Source: an uncultured Microbacterium sp. | GTDB taxonomy: Bacteria > Actinomycetota > Actinomycetes > Actinomycetales > Microbacteriaceae | Assembly: GCF_937927635.1 (NCBI RefSeq) | Contig: NZ_CALBRW010000004.1 | Coordinates: forward strand, 12,188 to 76,187 | Direction: 5' to 3' | DNA: 64,000 bases | Shown here: positions 48,177-57,023 of the stretch, piece by piece | Layout of the letters: each line of letters begins with the position of its first letter | How positions within the stretch are numbered: the stretch's first letter is position 1 | Notes under the pieces: model-generated | Seen by the model: the letters and a program-made list of their open reading frames with translations, nothing else | Told to the model about the DNA's origin: nothing | Databases searched by the model: none | Translations under genes and position numbers: made by a program

Positions 48177-51100
48177 TGGGCTTCAGCAACCCGCCGCTGA
48201 CCTGGAAGGCGCTGCAGCGCACCCTGGAGGCGCCCACGGCCCCGGCATCCGCGGAGCCGCTCGCCCCGCGCCAGGACCCCGGCCCGCTGAGCAGGCACCG
48301 GCCGCCGGCATCCGCTCCTCCCGTCACCCGACCTGCGGATGCCGTGCCCTATGCCGAGCTGCACGCGCACTCGTCGTACTCCTTCCTCGACGGAGCCTCC
48401 TCCCCCGACGACCTGCTGGCCGAGGCGGAGGCCCTGGGGCTCACCGCCCTCGCCATCACCGACCACGACGGCTTCTACGGCGCGGCGCGGTTCGCCGAGG
48501 CCGCCGAGTTCACCGGCGTGCAGACCGTGTTCGGCGCGGAGCTGTCGCTGGGCTCGGCGGGCGGGACGAGGGCCCCCAGCCGCACCGGCTCCCCCGACCC
48601 GCTCGGCGAGCACCTGCTGGTGCTGGCGAACGGAGTGGAGGGCTACCACCGGCTGGCCGGCGCGATCACCCGCGCCCAGCTGCGCGGCGGGGAGAAGGGC
48701 AGGCCGCAGTACGACCTCGACGACCTGGTCGCCGCCGCCGGCGGGCACTGGACGATCCTGACCGGATGCCGCAAGGGCGCCGTGCGGCAGGGGCTGGAGG
48801 GCGGAGATGCCGGCAGGCCGCTGCGCCGGCTGGTCGACCTGTTCGGACAGGATCACGTGGCCGTCGAGCTCATCGATCACGGCGACCCGCAGGACACCCG
48901 CCGCAACGACGCCCTCGCCGAGCTCGCCGCAGCCCTGCGCCTGCCGGTCGTCGCCACCGGCAACGTGCACTACGCCACCCCCGAGCGGGCGGGGCTTGCC
49001 GAGGCCGTCGCCGCCGTGCGCGCCACCCGCAGCATGGACGACCTCGACGGCTGGCTGCCCGCGCACGGGGCCGCGCACCTGCGCAGCGGCGCCGAGATGA
49101 CCGCGCGCTTCCGCCGGTACCCCGGCGCCATCGCGAACGGGCTGCGCATCGCCGCGGAGGCCGCGTTCCCGCTGCGCCGGGCCAAACCCGACCTGCCGCT
49201 GCAGGAGGTGCCGCCCGGCGAGACGCCGATGAGCCACCTGCGGATGCTCGTGTGGCAGGCGGTGCCGTCGAGGTATCCGCGGCTGGACGATGCCGGCCGG
49301 GCGCGCATCGCCCGCGAGCTGGACGTCATCGAGGAGAAGGACTTCCCGGGCTACTTCCTCATCGTGCACGGCATCGTCGAGGAGGCCCGCCGCCGCGGCA
49401 TCCTGTGCCAGGGCCGGGGGTCGGCTGCGGCGAGCGCGGTCTGCTACCTGCTGGGGATCACCGCCGTCGATCCGATCCTGTACGGACTGCCGTTCGAGCG
49501 GTTCCTCGCCACCACCCGCAGCGAGGAGCCCGACATCGATGTGGACTTCGACTCCAGTCGCCGCGAGGAGATCATCCAGTGGGTGTATGCCACCTACGGC
49601 CGCGAACGCGCCGCGCAGGTGGCCAACGTCATCCAGTACCGGCCGAAGAACGCCGTGCGCGACATGGCCAGGGCCCTCGGGCACTCCCCCGGGCAGCAGG
49701 ACGCCTGGTCGAAGCAGGTGGACGGCTGGAGTTCGGGCATCGAGCCCGCGGTCGACAACGACATCCCCGCCGATGTGCTCTCCTACGCCGGCGAGCTGCT
49801 GAAGGCGCCCCGGCACCTGGGCATCCATTCCGGCGGGATGGTGCTGACCGCCCAGCCGGTGGGCGAGGTGGTGCCCGTGGAGCACGCCCGCATGCAGGAC
49901 CGCACGGTCATCCAGTGGGACAAGGACGATGCGGCCTGGATGGGGCTGGTCAAGTTCGACCTGCTGGGCCTGGGGATGCTGTCGGCGCTGCGGCACTGCT
50001 TCGACCTGGTGGCGGAGGCCACCGGCGAGGTGTGGACGCTGGCCGGCATCCCGAAGGAGGAGCAGGCCGTCTACGACATGCTGTGCCGGGCGGACTCCAT
50101 CGGGGTGTTCCAGGTGGAGTCGCGTGCGCAGATGGGGCTGCTGCCGCGGCTGCAGCCCCGGGAGTTCTACGAGCTGGCCATCCAGATCGCGCTGATCCGT
50201 CCCGGCCCCATCCAGGGCGGCGCCGTGCATCCGTTCGTGCGGCGCAAGCTGGGGCAGGATGCCGTGACCTACGCGCATCCGGTGCTGGAGCCGGTGCTGT
50301 CGCGCACGCTGGGCATCCCGGTGTTCCAGGAGCAGCTGATCCAGATGGCGACGGTGCTGGGCGACTGCACGGCCGACGAGGCCGACCTGCTGCGCCGGGC
50401 GATGGGCTCCAAGCGCGGGCTGGAGAGGATCGAGCGCATCCGGGATTCGCTGTACGCGGGGATGCGAGAGAAGGGGCTGAGCGAAGAGCTCTGCGACCGC
50501 ATCTACGCGCAGATCCAGGCGTTCTCGAACTTCGGCTTCGCCGAGTCGCACTCGCTGTCGTTCGCGCTGCTGGTGTACGCCAGCTCCTGGCTCAAGCTGC
50601 ACTACCCGGCGGCGTTCCTGGCGGGTCTGCTGCGGTCGCAGCCAATGGGGTTCTACTCGGCGTCATCGCTCACCGCCGACGCCCGCCATCACGGGGTGCG
50701 GGTGCTGCGGCCCGACCTGCACGCCTCCGGAGCCCTGGACGGGCTGGAGCGCATCGAGGACGGCCCGGATGCCGAGGGCTCAGGCCCCACGGGCCTGGAC
50801 TCCTGCCTGATCGCCCCGCAGCCGCCCATCGGCAGGTTCGACCGCACGGCGCCCGATGTCTCCGCCGCGCACCGCCGCGACGGCCGGTTCGCCGTGCGGC
50901 TGGGCCTGTCGGGCGTGCGCGGGATCGGAGTGAAGCTGGCCGAGCGCATCGTCGCCGCGCGCGACGAGCACGGGCCGTTCCGCGATCTGCACGACCTGGT
51001 GCGGCGCACGGATGCCACGGCCGCGCAGCTGGAGGCGCTGGCCACCGCCGGGGCCTTCGAGTGCCTGGGGCTGACCCGGCGCGAGGGCATCTGGCTGGCA

Positions 51101-51592
51101 GGCGCCGCCGCCGAGGACAGGGCGCGCTTCCTGCCCGGCACCACGGTGTCCGTGCAGCCGCCGCTGTTCGCCGACCAGTCCGGGTACGAGAGGCTGGCCG
51201 CCGACCTGTGGTCCACCGGCGTCTCCACCGACGATCATCCGATGACGCACCTGCGGCAGGCGCTCGACGCCCGCGGCGTGCTGACCTCCGCCCAGCTGTA
51301 CACGCATGAGGCGGGCCGACGCATCGAGGTGGCGGGCGTGGTCACGCATCGGCAGCGCCCGGCGACGGCCAGCGGCGTGACGTTCCTGAACCTCGAGGAC
51401 GAGCACGGCCTCGCCAACATCATCTGCACCACCGGCGTGTGGAACCGCTACCGGCGCATCGCCCGCGACTCCCCCGCGCTCATCGTGCGCGGCATCCTGG
51501 AGCGCTCGCCCGAAGGCGTCACGAACGTGCTGGCGGACGCCTTCGAGGATCTGCGGACCGGTCTCGCGCACCGCTCGCGGGATTTCCGGTGA
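48176..51592 (+). CDS. dnaE2: Error-prone DNA polymerase DnaE2
   Basis: A 1138-residue family C polymerase for damage-tolerant synthesis. The ATG overlaps the imuB stop (TGATG). The PHP domain opens YAELHAHSSYSFLDGAS (about residue 59). The catalytic aspartates are in EPDIDVDFDSSRREEI (about 453). GRGSAAASAVCYLLGI, FGFAESHSLSFALLVYASSW and an OB fold (VAGVVTHRQRPATASGVTFLNLEDEHG) near the C terminus follow. With imuA and imuB it forms the SOS mutasome. Confidence 0.95.
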   Translation: MGFSNPPLTWKALQRTLEAPTAPASAEPLAPRQDPGPLSRHRPPASAPPVTRPADAVPYAELHAHSSYSFLDGASSPDDLLAEAEALGLTALAITDHDGFYGAARFAEAAEFTGVQTVFGAELSLGSAGGTRAPSRTGSPDPLGEHLLVLANGVEGYHRLAGAITRAQLRGGEKGRPQYDLDDLVAAAGGHWTILTGCRKGAVRQGLEGGDAGRPLRRLVDLFGQDHVAVELIDHGDPQDTRRNDALAELAAALRLPVVATGNVHYATPERAGLAEAVAAVRATRSMDDLDGWLPAHGAAHLRSGAEMTARFRRYPGAIANGLRIAAEAAFPLRRAKPDLPLQEVPPGETPMSHLRMLVWQAVPSRYPRLDDAGRARIARELDVIEEKDFPGYFLIVHGIVEEARRRGILCQGRGSAAASAVCYLLGITAVDPILYGLPFERFLATTRSEEPDIDVDFDSSRREEIIQWVYATYGRERAAQVANVIQYRPKNAVRDMARALGHSPGQQDAWSKQVDGWSSGIEPAVDNDIPADVLSYAGELLKAPRHLGIHSGGMVLTAQPVGEVVPVEHARMQDRTVIQWDKDDAAWMGLVKFDLLGLGMLSALRHCFDLVAEATGEVWTLAGIPKEEQAVYDMLCRADSIGVFQVESRAQMGLLPRLQPREFYELAIQIALIRPGPIQGGAVHPFVRRKLGQDAVTYAHPVLEPVLSRTLGIPVFQEQLIQMATVLGDCTADEADLLRRAMGSKRGLERIERIRDSLYAGMREKGLSEELCDRIYAQIQAFSNFGFAESHSLSFALLVYASSWLKLHYPAAFLAGLLRSQPMGFYSASSLTADARHHGVRVLRPDLHASGALDGLERIEDGPDAEGSGPTGLDSCLIAPQPPIGRFDRTAPDVSAAHRRDGRFAVRLGLSGVRGIGVKLAERIVAARDEHGPFRDLHDLVRRTDATAAQLEALATAGAFECLGLTRREGIWLAGAAAEDRARFLPGTTVSVQPPLFADQSGYERLAADLWSTGVSTDDHPMTHLRQALDARGVLTSAQLYTHEAGRRIEVAGVVTHRQRPATASGVTFLNLEDEHGLANIICTTGVWNRYRRIARDSPALIVRGILERSPEGVTNVLADAFEDLRTGLAHRSRDFR

Positions 51593-51609
51593 GCGCGGCG
51601 CGAATCCGC

Positions 51610-52479
51610 TCAGGCCCGCGCGATCGGCACCGACCAGAGCACCTCGGTCTCGCGGTACCCCTCACGCGTGTACAGCCGGCGGGCGGCGTCGTTGCTGCCG
51701 AACACGTTCAGCGCCAGCGTCTCGAGCCCCGCGCGGGCGGTCTCCGCAGCCGCGGCGCGCAGCGTCTGGGTGCCCAGGCCCTGTCCGCGCCGGTCCTCGT
51801 CCATGGCGATGTCATAGATGAACGCCTCGCCGTCGCCCAGGTGCACCCACAGGATCCCCGCCCGTCGGTCATCACGGTCGCGCACGATCCACAGTCGGTG
51901 GTCGGGCGTGCGGGGCCCGAAGGGCAGCAGCTCGGCCATCTGCGCGGCCGCCACGCGACGGGAGTCCTCGATCGTGGGCTCGGAGCCCGAGGCGAACCGC
52001 TCCTGGGCGTAGTCGTCGTCGGCGATGGCCCGGTAGGCGGAGAAGCCCTCGTCGTCCATCGGCATCAGCCGGATGCCCGTGGGCGCGGGCACCTCGGCGA
52101 CGGCGATCCGCATCTTCGTCGCCACTCTGCGCGCATGAGCATGCTCGGCGAGCGCCGCCATGCGCTCCTGGCCCGCGTACGCGCTGAACTGCCAGCTGCC
52201 CGACCAGCCGGCATCCGTCGCCAGCGAGTCCAGCAGCGGCCACAGCACGGCGGCACTCAGCCCCGGCGCGTGCACGTCGGCCAGCACGACCCCGTCCTTC
52301 CCGGGCAGCGCCCACACGATGGCGGTGTCGCCGGCGGTCGTCCAGATCTCGCCGTGATCCTGCTCGGGGACGGCCGCCTCGATCCCCTCCGCGACAGCCT
52401 TCGCCGTGTGCGCGCGCGCCACCGCATCCGCCAGCAGCTCACGGCGACGCGCCGTCCCGGCGGCCTGGATCCAGGTCAC
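51610..52479 (-). CDS. GNAT-family N-acetyltransferase
   Basis: A 289-residue protein. The C-terminal GNAT domain (about 135-285) has the acetyl-CoA loop MDEDRRGQGLGTQTL and ALNVFGSNDAARRLYTREGYRETEVLW. The N-terminal half is a degenerate GNAT-like domain (WTTAGDTAIVWALPGKDGV). The substrate is unknown. The GTG start overlaps the stop of an upstream 53-residue gene (GTGA), so they are co-translated. It converges on dnaE2 over 17 bases. Confidence 0.87.
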   Translation of the reverse strand: MTWIQAAGTARRRELLADAVARAHTAKAVAEGIEAAVPEQDHGEIWTTAGDTAIVWALPGKDGVVLADVHAPGLSAAVLWPLLDSLATDAGWSGSWQFSAYAGQERMAALAEHAHARRVATKMRIAVAEVPAPTGIRLMPMDDEGFSAYRAIADDDYAQERFASGSEPTIEDSRRVAAAQMAELLPFGPRTPDHRLWIVRDRDDRRAGILWVHLGDGEAFIYDIAMDEDRRGQGLGTQTLRAAAAETARAGLETLALNVFGSNDAARRLYTREGYRETEVLWSVPIARA

Positions 52480-52637
52480 CAGTATCGGTCCCCCGGCTCG
52501 GTGGGCGTCTTGTCCGCCCCGCCCCAGCGGTCGGATTCCGCCTTGGCCGCCTCTGCAGCGGATGATGCCTCTCGCAGCGCCTCCTCGGCGTCAACGGCGG
52601 CCGGCCGCTCGGGATCCTCCGGTCGTTTCTTCTCCAT
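52476..52637 (-). CDS. 53-residue hypothetical protein coupled to the GNAT gene
   Basis: MEKKRPEDPERPAAVDAEEA opens a small, highly charged protein ending KTPTEPGDRYW. The ATG has TAGAGT (52649-52644) ending six bases upstream, as in other leaderless genes here. Codons are strongly GC3-biased. The stop is inside the GTGA overlap with the acetyltransferase start. It is acidic, probably helical or disordered, with no recognised family; an acetyltransferase partner or a translational lead peptide are possibilities. Confidence 0.72.
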   Translation of the reverse strand: MEKKRPEDPERPAAVDAEEALREASSAAEAAKAESDRWGGADKTPTEPGDRYW

Positions 52638-52681
52638 GACCACACTCTAGGCACGTGCCGTGCCCGGTGGGCGGAGCGGTG

Positions 52682-53296
52682 TCAGTCCTCCGGTTGCTGG
52701 GCCCACTCCTCATCGTTCGGTGCGATCTCGTTCGCCATGTCACGGAGGAAGCGGATCACGACATCACGCTCCGCCGGCGCCAGCCGTGCGGCGGCGTAGA
52801 ACCGCCTGGACTGCTGTCTGCCCACTGTCTCCATGGCCGCACGGTGCGTCGCGGGGGTGATCGAGATGGCCAGCGCGCGGCGATCGGTCGGATGGGGTGC
52901 GCGCACGACGTGCCCACCGCGCTCCAGCCTGTCCAGCAGCTTGGTCGTCGAGGCGGACGAGATCCGCAGATGGTGCGCGATGCCGCCGGGGGTCGCGATG
53001 ATTCCGCGGTGGGAGCACACGATCAGGTAGTGCAGCGCGCGCATGTCGGTGTCGCCCAGCCGCATGTAGCGCCGGGATGCTTCGGAGAGCTGCTCTTCGG
53101 CCTCTCGCAACTCTCCGAGCGCGGCCATCAGCGCGTTGATCTGACGGATCTCGGCCACGGGGATGCCGTCGCGCTGCACCAGGACGTGCTCGGGATCGCT
53201 GTAGTCGACGTCGTAGAGGTCGGCGACCTCGAGGCCGTCCGGAGCCGGCGATGCGGAGCGCACCGGGTCGGCGGGAAGAGCGGATTCCTCGGACAT
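52682..53296 (-). CDS. MarR-family regulator
   Basis: A 204-residue protein with an N-terminal extension of about 50 residues before a MarR winged helix: MRALHYLIVCSHRGIIATPGGIAHHLRISSASTTKLLDRLERGGHVVRAPHPTDRRALAISITP. The wing motif HPTDRRA is diagnostic. TAGAAT (53308-53303) ends six bases before the ATG. It diverges from an MMPL exporter gene, which it probably represses. Confidence 0.9.
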   Translation of the reverse strand: MSEESALPADPVRSASPAPDGLEVADLYDVDYSDPEHVLVQRDGIPVAEIRQINALMAALGELREAEEQLSEASRRYMRLGDTDMRALHYLIVCSHRGIIATPGGIAHHLRISSASTTKLLDRLERGGHVVRAPHPTDRRALAISITPATHRAAMETVGRQQSRRFYAAARLAPAERDVVIRFLRDMANEIAPNDEEWAQQPED

Positions 53297-53302
53297 AGGA
53301 GC

Positions 53303-53356
53303 ATTCTATTCAATTGCTGGAATCAAGCCAGGTTGTTTTCTCGCTTGGCTAGCAAT
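53303..53356. promoter_or_regulatory. MarR/MMPL divergent control region
   Basis: The 95-base gap holds TAGAAT for marR on the minus strand and TATCCT near 53356-53361 as a candidate -10 for the exporter. ATTGCT (53313-53318) and AGCAAT (53351-53356) form an inverted repeat, and ATTCAATTGCTGGAAT at 53308-53323 contains a smaller imperfect one. These are the candidate operator sites. Confidence 0.45.
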
Positions 53357-53391
53357 ATCCTCTTCCTGGGAACACTCGAGAAAGGCCCGCC

Positions 53392-55566
53392 ATGTCGCTT
53401 CGCTCCGAAAGCACGCACCGATCCTGGCCGCGGGTCCTGCTCTCCTCGGCCCTCATCCTGATGTGGCTGGTGGGTGCGGGTCTCGGCGGACCGCTGTTCG
53501 GCCGGGTCGATGAAGTCTCCTCCAACGACGCCACCGCGTATCTTCCGGATTCGGCGCCCGCCACCGAGGTGCAGAGATCCCTCGGTGACTTCCTCGGCTC
53601 CGACTCGATCCCCGCCGTGGTGGTCTTCTCGTCCGAGACGAAGATCGACGACGCGGTGAAGGGCGAGATCACCACCGCGCTCGACGCGGCCACCGATGCA
53701 GAAGGCGTGAAGGACGGCTCCTCCCCCGTCCTGCTCTCCGAGGACGGTCTGGCCGCCCAGGCGTTCGTCCCGATCGATGCGGATGCCGATGTCGGCGAGG
53801 TCTCCGCGGCGCTGTCCTCCGATCTGAAGAAGAGCGTCCCCGACGGTGTCGCCGTGCACATCACCGGGCCCGCCGGCTTCACGGCCGACCTGCTGGCCGG
53901 ATTCTCGGGGATCGACGGCATCCTGCTGCTGGTGGCGCTGCTGGCCGTGCTGGTGATCCTCGTGATCGTCTACCGCTCTCTGCTGCTGCCGGTGATCGTG
54001 CTGTGCACGAGCCTGTTCGCGCTGTGCGTTGCGCTGCTGGTGGTGTGGTGGGCGGCGAAGCTCGACATCCTGCTGCTGAGCGGGCAGACGCAGGGCATCC
54101 TGTTCATCCTCGTCATCGGCGCCGCCACCGACTACTCGCTGCTGCTGGTCTCGCGGTTCCGCGAGGAGCTGCACACCACCTCCGACCGCTGGGCGGCCGT
54201 GCGCGGAGCCTGGAAGGGCGCGTTCGAGCCGATCCTCGCGTCGGGCGGGACCGTGATCGCGGGTCTGCTCTGCCTGCTGCTGAGCGATCTGAAGTCGAAC
54301 AGCACGCTCGGCCCGGTCGCGGCGATCGGGATCGTGTTCGCCATGCTGGCCGCACTCACGCTGCTGCCGGCGTTGCTGGGCCTGTTCGGCCGGGCCGCCT
54401 TCTGGCCGCGCCGACCGAAGCTCGAGCCCGAGTCGGCGACGCCGGGGGATCCGCTCCAGGGCCGCGGTCCGTGGCAGCGCCTGGCCCGCGGCATCCGCCG
54501 TCATTCGCGCGCGATCTGGATTCCCACCGCGCTGGTGCTGGCGGTCGCCGCCGTCGGCGGTCTGCAGTTGGATGCCAGCGGCGTGCCGCAGTCCGACCTC
54601 GTGCTCGGCTCGTCCGAGGCGAGGGACGGCCAGGCCGTGCTGGGCCAGCACTTCCCCGGCGGATCGGGCAGCCCGGTGTACGTTCTCGTGGATCAGTCGA
54701 AGCTGCAGGATGCCGCCGACGTGCTCCTGGCAGACAAGGGCATCGACGGCGTCTCGGTGACGGCATCCGACTCCCCTTCGGGCAGCGCGCCGGTCACCGA
54801 GAACGGGATCACCGCACTCGGCCGCCCAGGCACGCCCGCTCCGGATCCCACAGTCAGGGACGGCCGGGTGCTGCTGCAGGGAACGCTGACGGATGCCGCG
54901 GATTCGCAGGCGGCCGAGCTCACCGTCCAGCGACTGCGCGCAGACCTCACGGGTACGGATGCCCTGGTGGGCGGCGTCACCGCGACAGCGGTCGACACGA
55001 ACGCGGCGTCGATCCACGACCGCAACCTCATCATCCCGGTGGTCCTGGCAGTGATCCTGATCATCCTCATGCTGCTCCTGCGCTCCGTCGTTGCACCGCT
55101 GCTGCTGATCCTCACGACCGTGCTGTCGTTCGGCTCCGCGATGGGCGTGGCAGCCCTGGCGTTCGGCGGTCTGTTCCACTTCCCCGGCGCGGATCCCGCT
55201 GTGCCGCTGTACGGGTTCGTGTTCCTCGTGGCGCTGGGCATCGACTACAACATCTTCCTGATGACCAGGGTGCGCGAAGAATCTCGCAAGCACGGCACCC
55301 GCGAGGGCATCCTGCGCGGGCTCGCGGTGACCGGCGGCGTGATCACGTCTGCGGGGCTGGTGCTGGCCGCCACCTTCGCGGCGCTGTCGGTCATCCCCAT
55401 CCTGTTCCTCGTGCAGATCGCCTTCATCGTCGCGTTCGGCGTGCTGCTGGACACCTTCGTGGTGCGCTCACTGCTGGTCCCCGCACTGAGCCACGATCTG
55501 GGGCGCGTGATCTGGTGGCCCTCGCGCCTGAGCAGGCACGACGGTGAGGAGGAGGGACGCCCATGA
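53392..55566 (+). CDS. MMPL-family RND transporter
   Basis: A 724-residue exporter with the two-fold RND layout: one helix, an extracytoplasmic domain, then five helices, twice. GAATDYSLLLVSRFREEL and VALGIDYNIFLMTRVREES are the proton-relay signatures in the two halves. Actinobacterial MMPL proteins export lipids, siderophores or drugs; the substrate is unknown. GAGAAAGG precedes the ATG. The ATGA overlap ties it to the endonuclease V-like gene. Confidence 0.92.
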   Translation: MSLRSESTHRSWPRVLLSSALILMWLVGAGLGGPLFGRVDEVSSNDATAYLPDSAPATEVQRSLGDFLGSDSIPAVVVFSSETKIDDAVKGEITTALDAATDAEGVKDGSSPVLLSEDGLAAQAFVPIDADADVGEVSAALSSDLKKSVPDGVAVHITGPAGFTADLLAGFSGIDGILLLVALLAVLVILVIVYRSLLLPVIVLCTSLFALCVALLVVWWAAKLDILLLSGQTQGILFILVIGAATDYSLLLVSRFREELHTTSDRWAAVRGAWKGAFEPILASGGTVIAGLLCLLLSDLKSNSTLGPVAAIGIVFAMLAALTLLPALLGLFGRAAFWPRRPKLEPESATPGDPLQGRGPWQRLARGIRRHSRAIWIPTALVLAVAAVGGLQLDASGVPQSDLVLGSSEARDGQAVLGQHFPGGSGSPVYVLVDQSKLQDAADVLLADKGIDGVSVTASDSPSGSAPVTENGITALGRPGTPAPDPTVRDGRVLLQGTLTDAADSQAAELTVQRLRADLTGTDALVGGVTATAVDTNAASIHDRNLIIPVVLAVILIILMLLLRSVVAPLLLILTTVLSFGSAMGVAALAFGGLFHFPGADPAVPLYGFVFLVALGIDYNIFLMTRVREESRKHGTREGILRGLAVTGGVITSAGLVLAATFAALSVIPILFLVQIAFIVAFGVLLDTFVVRSLLVPALSHDLGRVIWWPSRLSRHDGEEEGRP

Positions 55567-56006
55567 GGCTCTGGTCACTGCATCCGTCACAGCTCGACAG
55601 GGCGGCGCTGGTCGCGTGCTGGCGCGAGGCGCTGCTGGCCCAGGCGGTGCTCGCGGGGCGCACCCGCGGGTATCAGCGGCATCCGCAGCTGGAGCGGTTC
55701 CGCGCTCAGCCGGATCCGCTCGCGGCCGTCGGCGCCTACCTCACGGGCGTGGGAGAGAAGGCCGATGCCCGCGGCTACCGGTTCGACCGCTCCCGCATCC
55801 TGTCCCCCGCACGGCCCGCTGCCAGGATCGCCGTGACCGACGGGCAGCTTGCGCGGGAGTGGGAGCACCTGGGCGCCAAGCTGGCCGTGCGCAGTCCAGC
55901 GGATGCCGAGCGCTGGCGACGCTCGGAACCCCGGCCGCATCCACTGTTCCGGGTCGTGCCTGGAGAGGTGGCGTCGTGGGAACGGGCAGGAACCATCGCG
56001 GACTAG
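55563..56006 (+). CDS. Pyrimidine-dimer DNA glycosylase / endonuclease V-like
   Basis: A 147-residue protein matching the T4 endonuclease V (Pyr_excise) family: MRLWSLHPSQLDRAALVACWREALLAQAVLAG, then TRGYQRHPQLERFR and YLTGVGEKADARGYRFD. It would excise UV-induced dimers. The start overlaps the exporter stop by four bases, an odd pairing of export and repair that may be accidental. A downstream hairpin is not evident. Confidence 0.85.
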   Translation: MRLWSLHPSQLDRAALVACWREALLAQAVLAGRTRGYQRHPQLERFRAQPDPLAAVGAYLTGVGEKADARGYRFDRSRILSPARPAARIAVTDGQLAREWEHLGAKLAVRSPADAERWRRSEPRPHPLFRVVPGEVASWERAGTIAD

Positions 56007-56144
56007 GCCCGGCGGGCACGGATGTCAAGGGTCTTCAGAGCGGATGCCGTGCGGCTTAGCCTCTGATCGCCGCAGTTCACGGCATCCGACGAGCCGAGGG
56101 AGACGCTCATGCCGAACCCCGCTACGCCCGAGACCACGGCGACG

Positions 56145-56441
56145 TCACTCCCCGGAGTCGCCCCGTTCGACGGCCAGTTCCGCTCGAAGTCCGGCGTTCT
56201 CGTCCTCGAGCTCCATGAGCCGGCCGATTCCGGCGAGGTTCATGCCCTCATCGCGCAGTCGCCCGACACGACGCAGCCGCGCGATGTCATCACCGCTGTA
56301 CCGCCGGGTTCCGCCGTCGCTGCGCTGCGGCGTGAGCAGTCCGTGACGCTCGAAGAGTCGCAGCGTCGCCTCGGGCATATTCACGAGCTGCGCGGCGACG
56401 GCGATGCCGTACAGCGGCGTGCTCATCTCGGGTTCGGTCAT
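56145..56441 (-). CDS. MerR-family regulator, HspR-like
   Basis: A 98-residue protein, MTEPEMSTPLYGIAVAAQLVN onward (an in-frame ATG at 56474 is the alternative start). LYGIAVAAQLVNMPEATLRLFERHGLLTPQRSDGGTRRYSGDDIARLRRV is the HspR-type helix-turn-helix, followed by NLAGIGRLMELEDENAGLRAEL, a short coiled coil. It diverges from an Hsp20 gene and a 21-bp palindrome lies between, so autoregulated heat-shock repression is likely. It lacks the C-terminal tail of DnaK-linked HspR. Confidence 0.85.
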   Translation of the reverse strand: MTEPEMSTPLYGIAVAAQLVNMPEATLRLFERHGLLTPQRSDGGTRRYSGDDIARLRRVGRLRDEGMNLAGIGRLMELEDENAGLRAELAVERGDSGE

Positions 56442-56501
56442 GTCTGCGAGTCCTGTCATTGCGAAGATCATCACTTTGGTCTATAACAAATCTACACCAG
56501 C

Positions 56502-56522
56502 GAATGCAGATGGTCTGCATTC
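56502..56522. promoter_or_regulatory. Perfect 21-bp palindrome upstream of hsp20
   Basis: The arms GAATGCAGA and TCTGCATTC surround TGG, nine of nine pairs matched, 45 bases before the hsp20 start and about 60 from the regulator start. It is unlike the published HspR site (CTTGAGT-N7-ACTCAAG), so it may be a distinct operator for this MerR protein. No -35/-10 pair is obvious; TATAAC at 56482-56487 is a possible -10 on the plus strand. Confidence 0.7.
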
Positions 56523-56566
56523 TCCATCTGAGCCCGTTCCTCCGGGCCGATCGAAAGGAGCACATC

Positions 56567-56989
56567 ATGGGAATGACATTCGATCCGATCAGCCAGCTCG
56601 ATCGTTTTGCTGCGAGCGTGCTGGATTCCGTTCGATCCCCTCGCCTGATGCCGGTGGATCTCTTCCGCGACGGCGAGCGCTACGTCCTGCACGCCGATCT
56701 CCCCGGCGCGGACCCCGGCTCCATCGACGTCGACGTCGACGGCACCCAGCTGAGCATCCGCGCGCAGCGCACGGCGGACACCGGTGAGGGCTCCCGGTGG
56801 CTCGCGCGCGAGCGCAGTTCGGGTTCCTTCCTGCGCCAGTTCACCCTCGGCGACGGCGTCGACATCGACCGCATCAGCGCCTCGTACGAGAACGGCGTGC
56901 TGACGGTCGTCATCCCGGTCAGCGAGCGGGCCAAGCCCCGCAGGATCACCGTGGAGTCGTCATCGCACCGGGAGGAGATCGCGGCATGA
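56567..56989 (+). CDS. Hsp20 small heat-shock protein
   Basis: A 140-residue chaperone, MGMTFDPISQLDRFAASVL onward, with AAAGGAG six bases before the ATG. The alpha-crystallin domain runs about 28-130 (MPVDLFRDGERYVLHADLPGADPGSIDVDVDG to ASYENGVLTVVIPVSERAKPRRITV). It holds unfolding proteins in a soluble state. It belongs to the stress locus with the MerR regulator and, downstream, a DUF2795 protein. Confidence 0.95.
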   Translation: MGMTFDPISQLDRFAASVLDSVRSPRLMPVDLFRDGERYVLHADLPGADPGSIDVDVDGTQLSIRAQRTADTGEGSRWLARERSSGSFLRQFTLGDGVDIDRISASYENGVLTVVIPVSERAKPRRITVESSSHREEIAA

Positions 56990-57023
56990 GACAGGACACC
57001 CCGTTTCAGGAAGGAATGACACG

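Noticed and set aside
53323..55293. 656-codon minus-strand open frame opposite the MMPL gene
   Set aside because: Antisense shadow; the plus strand has full RND signatures in both halves.
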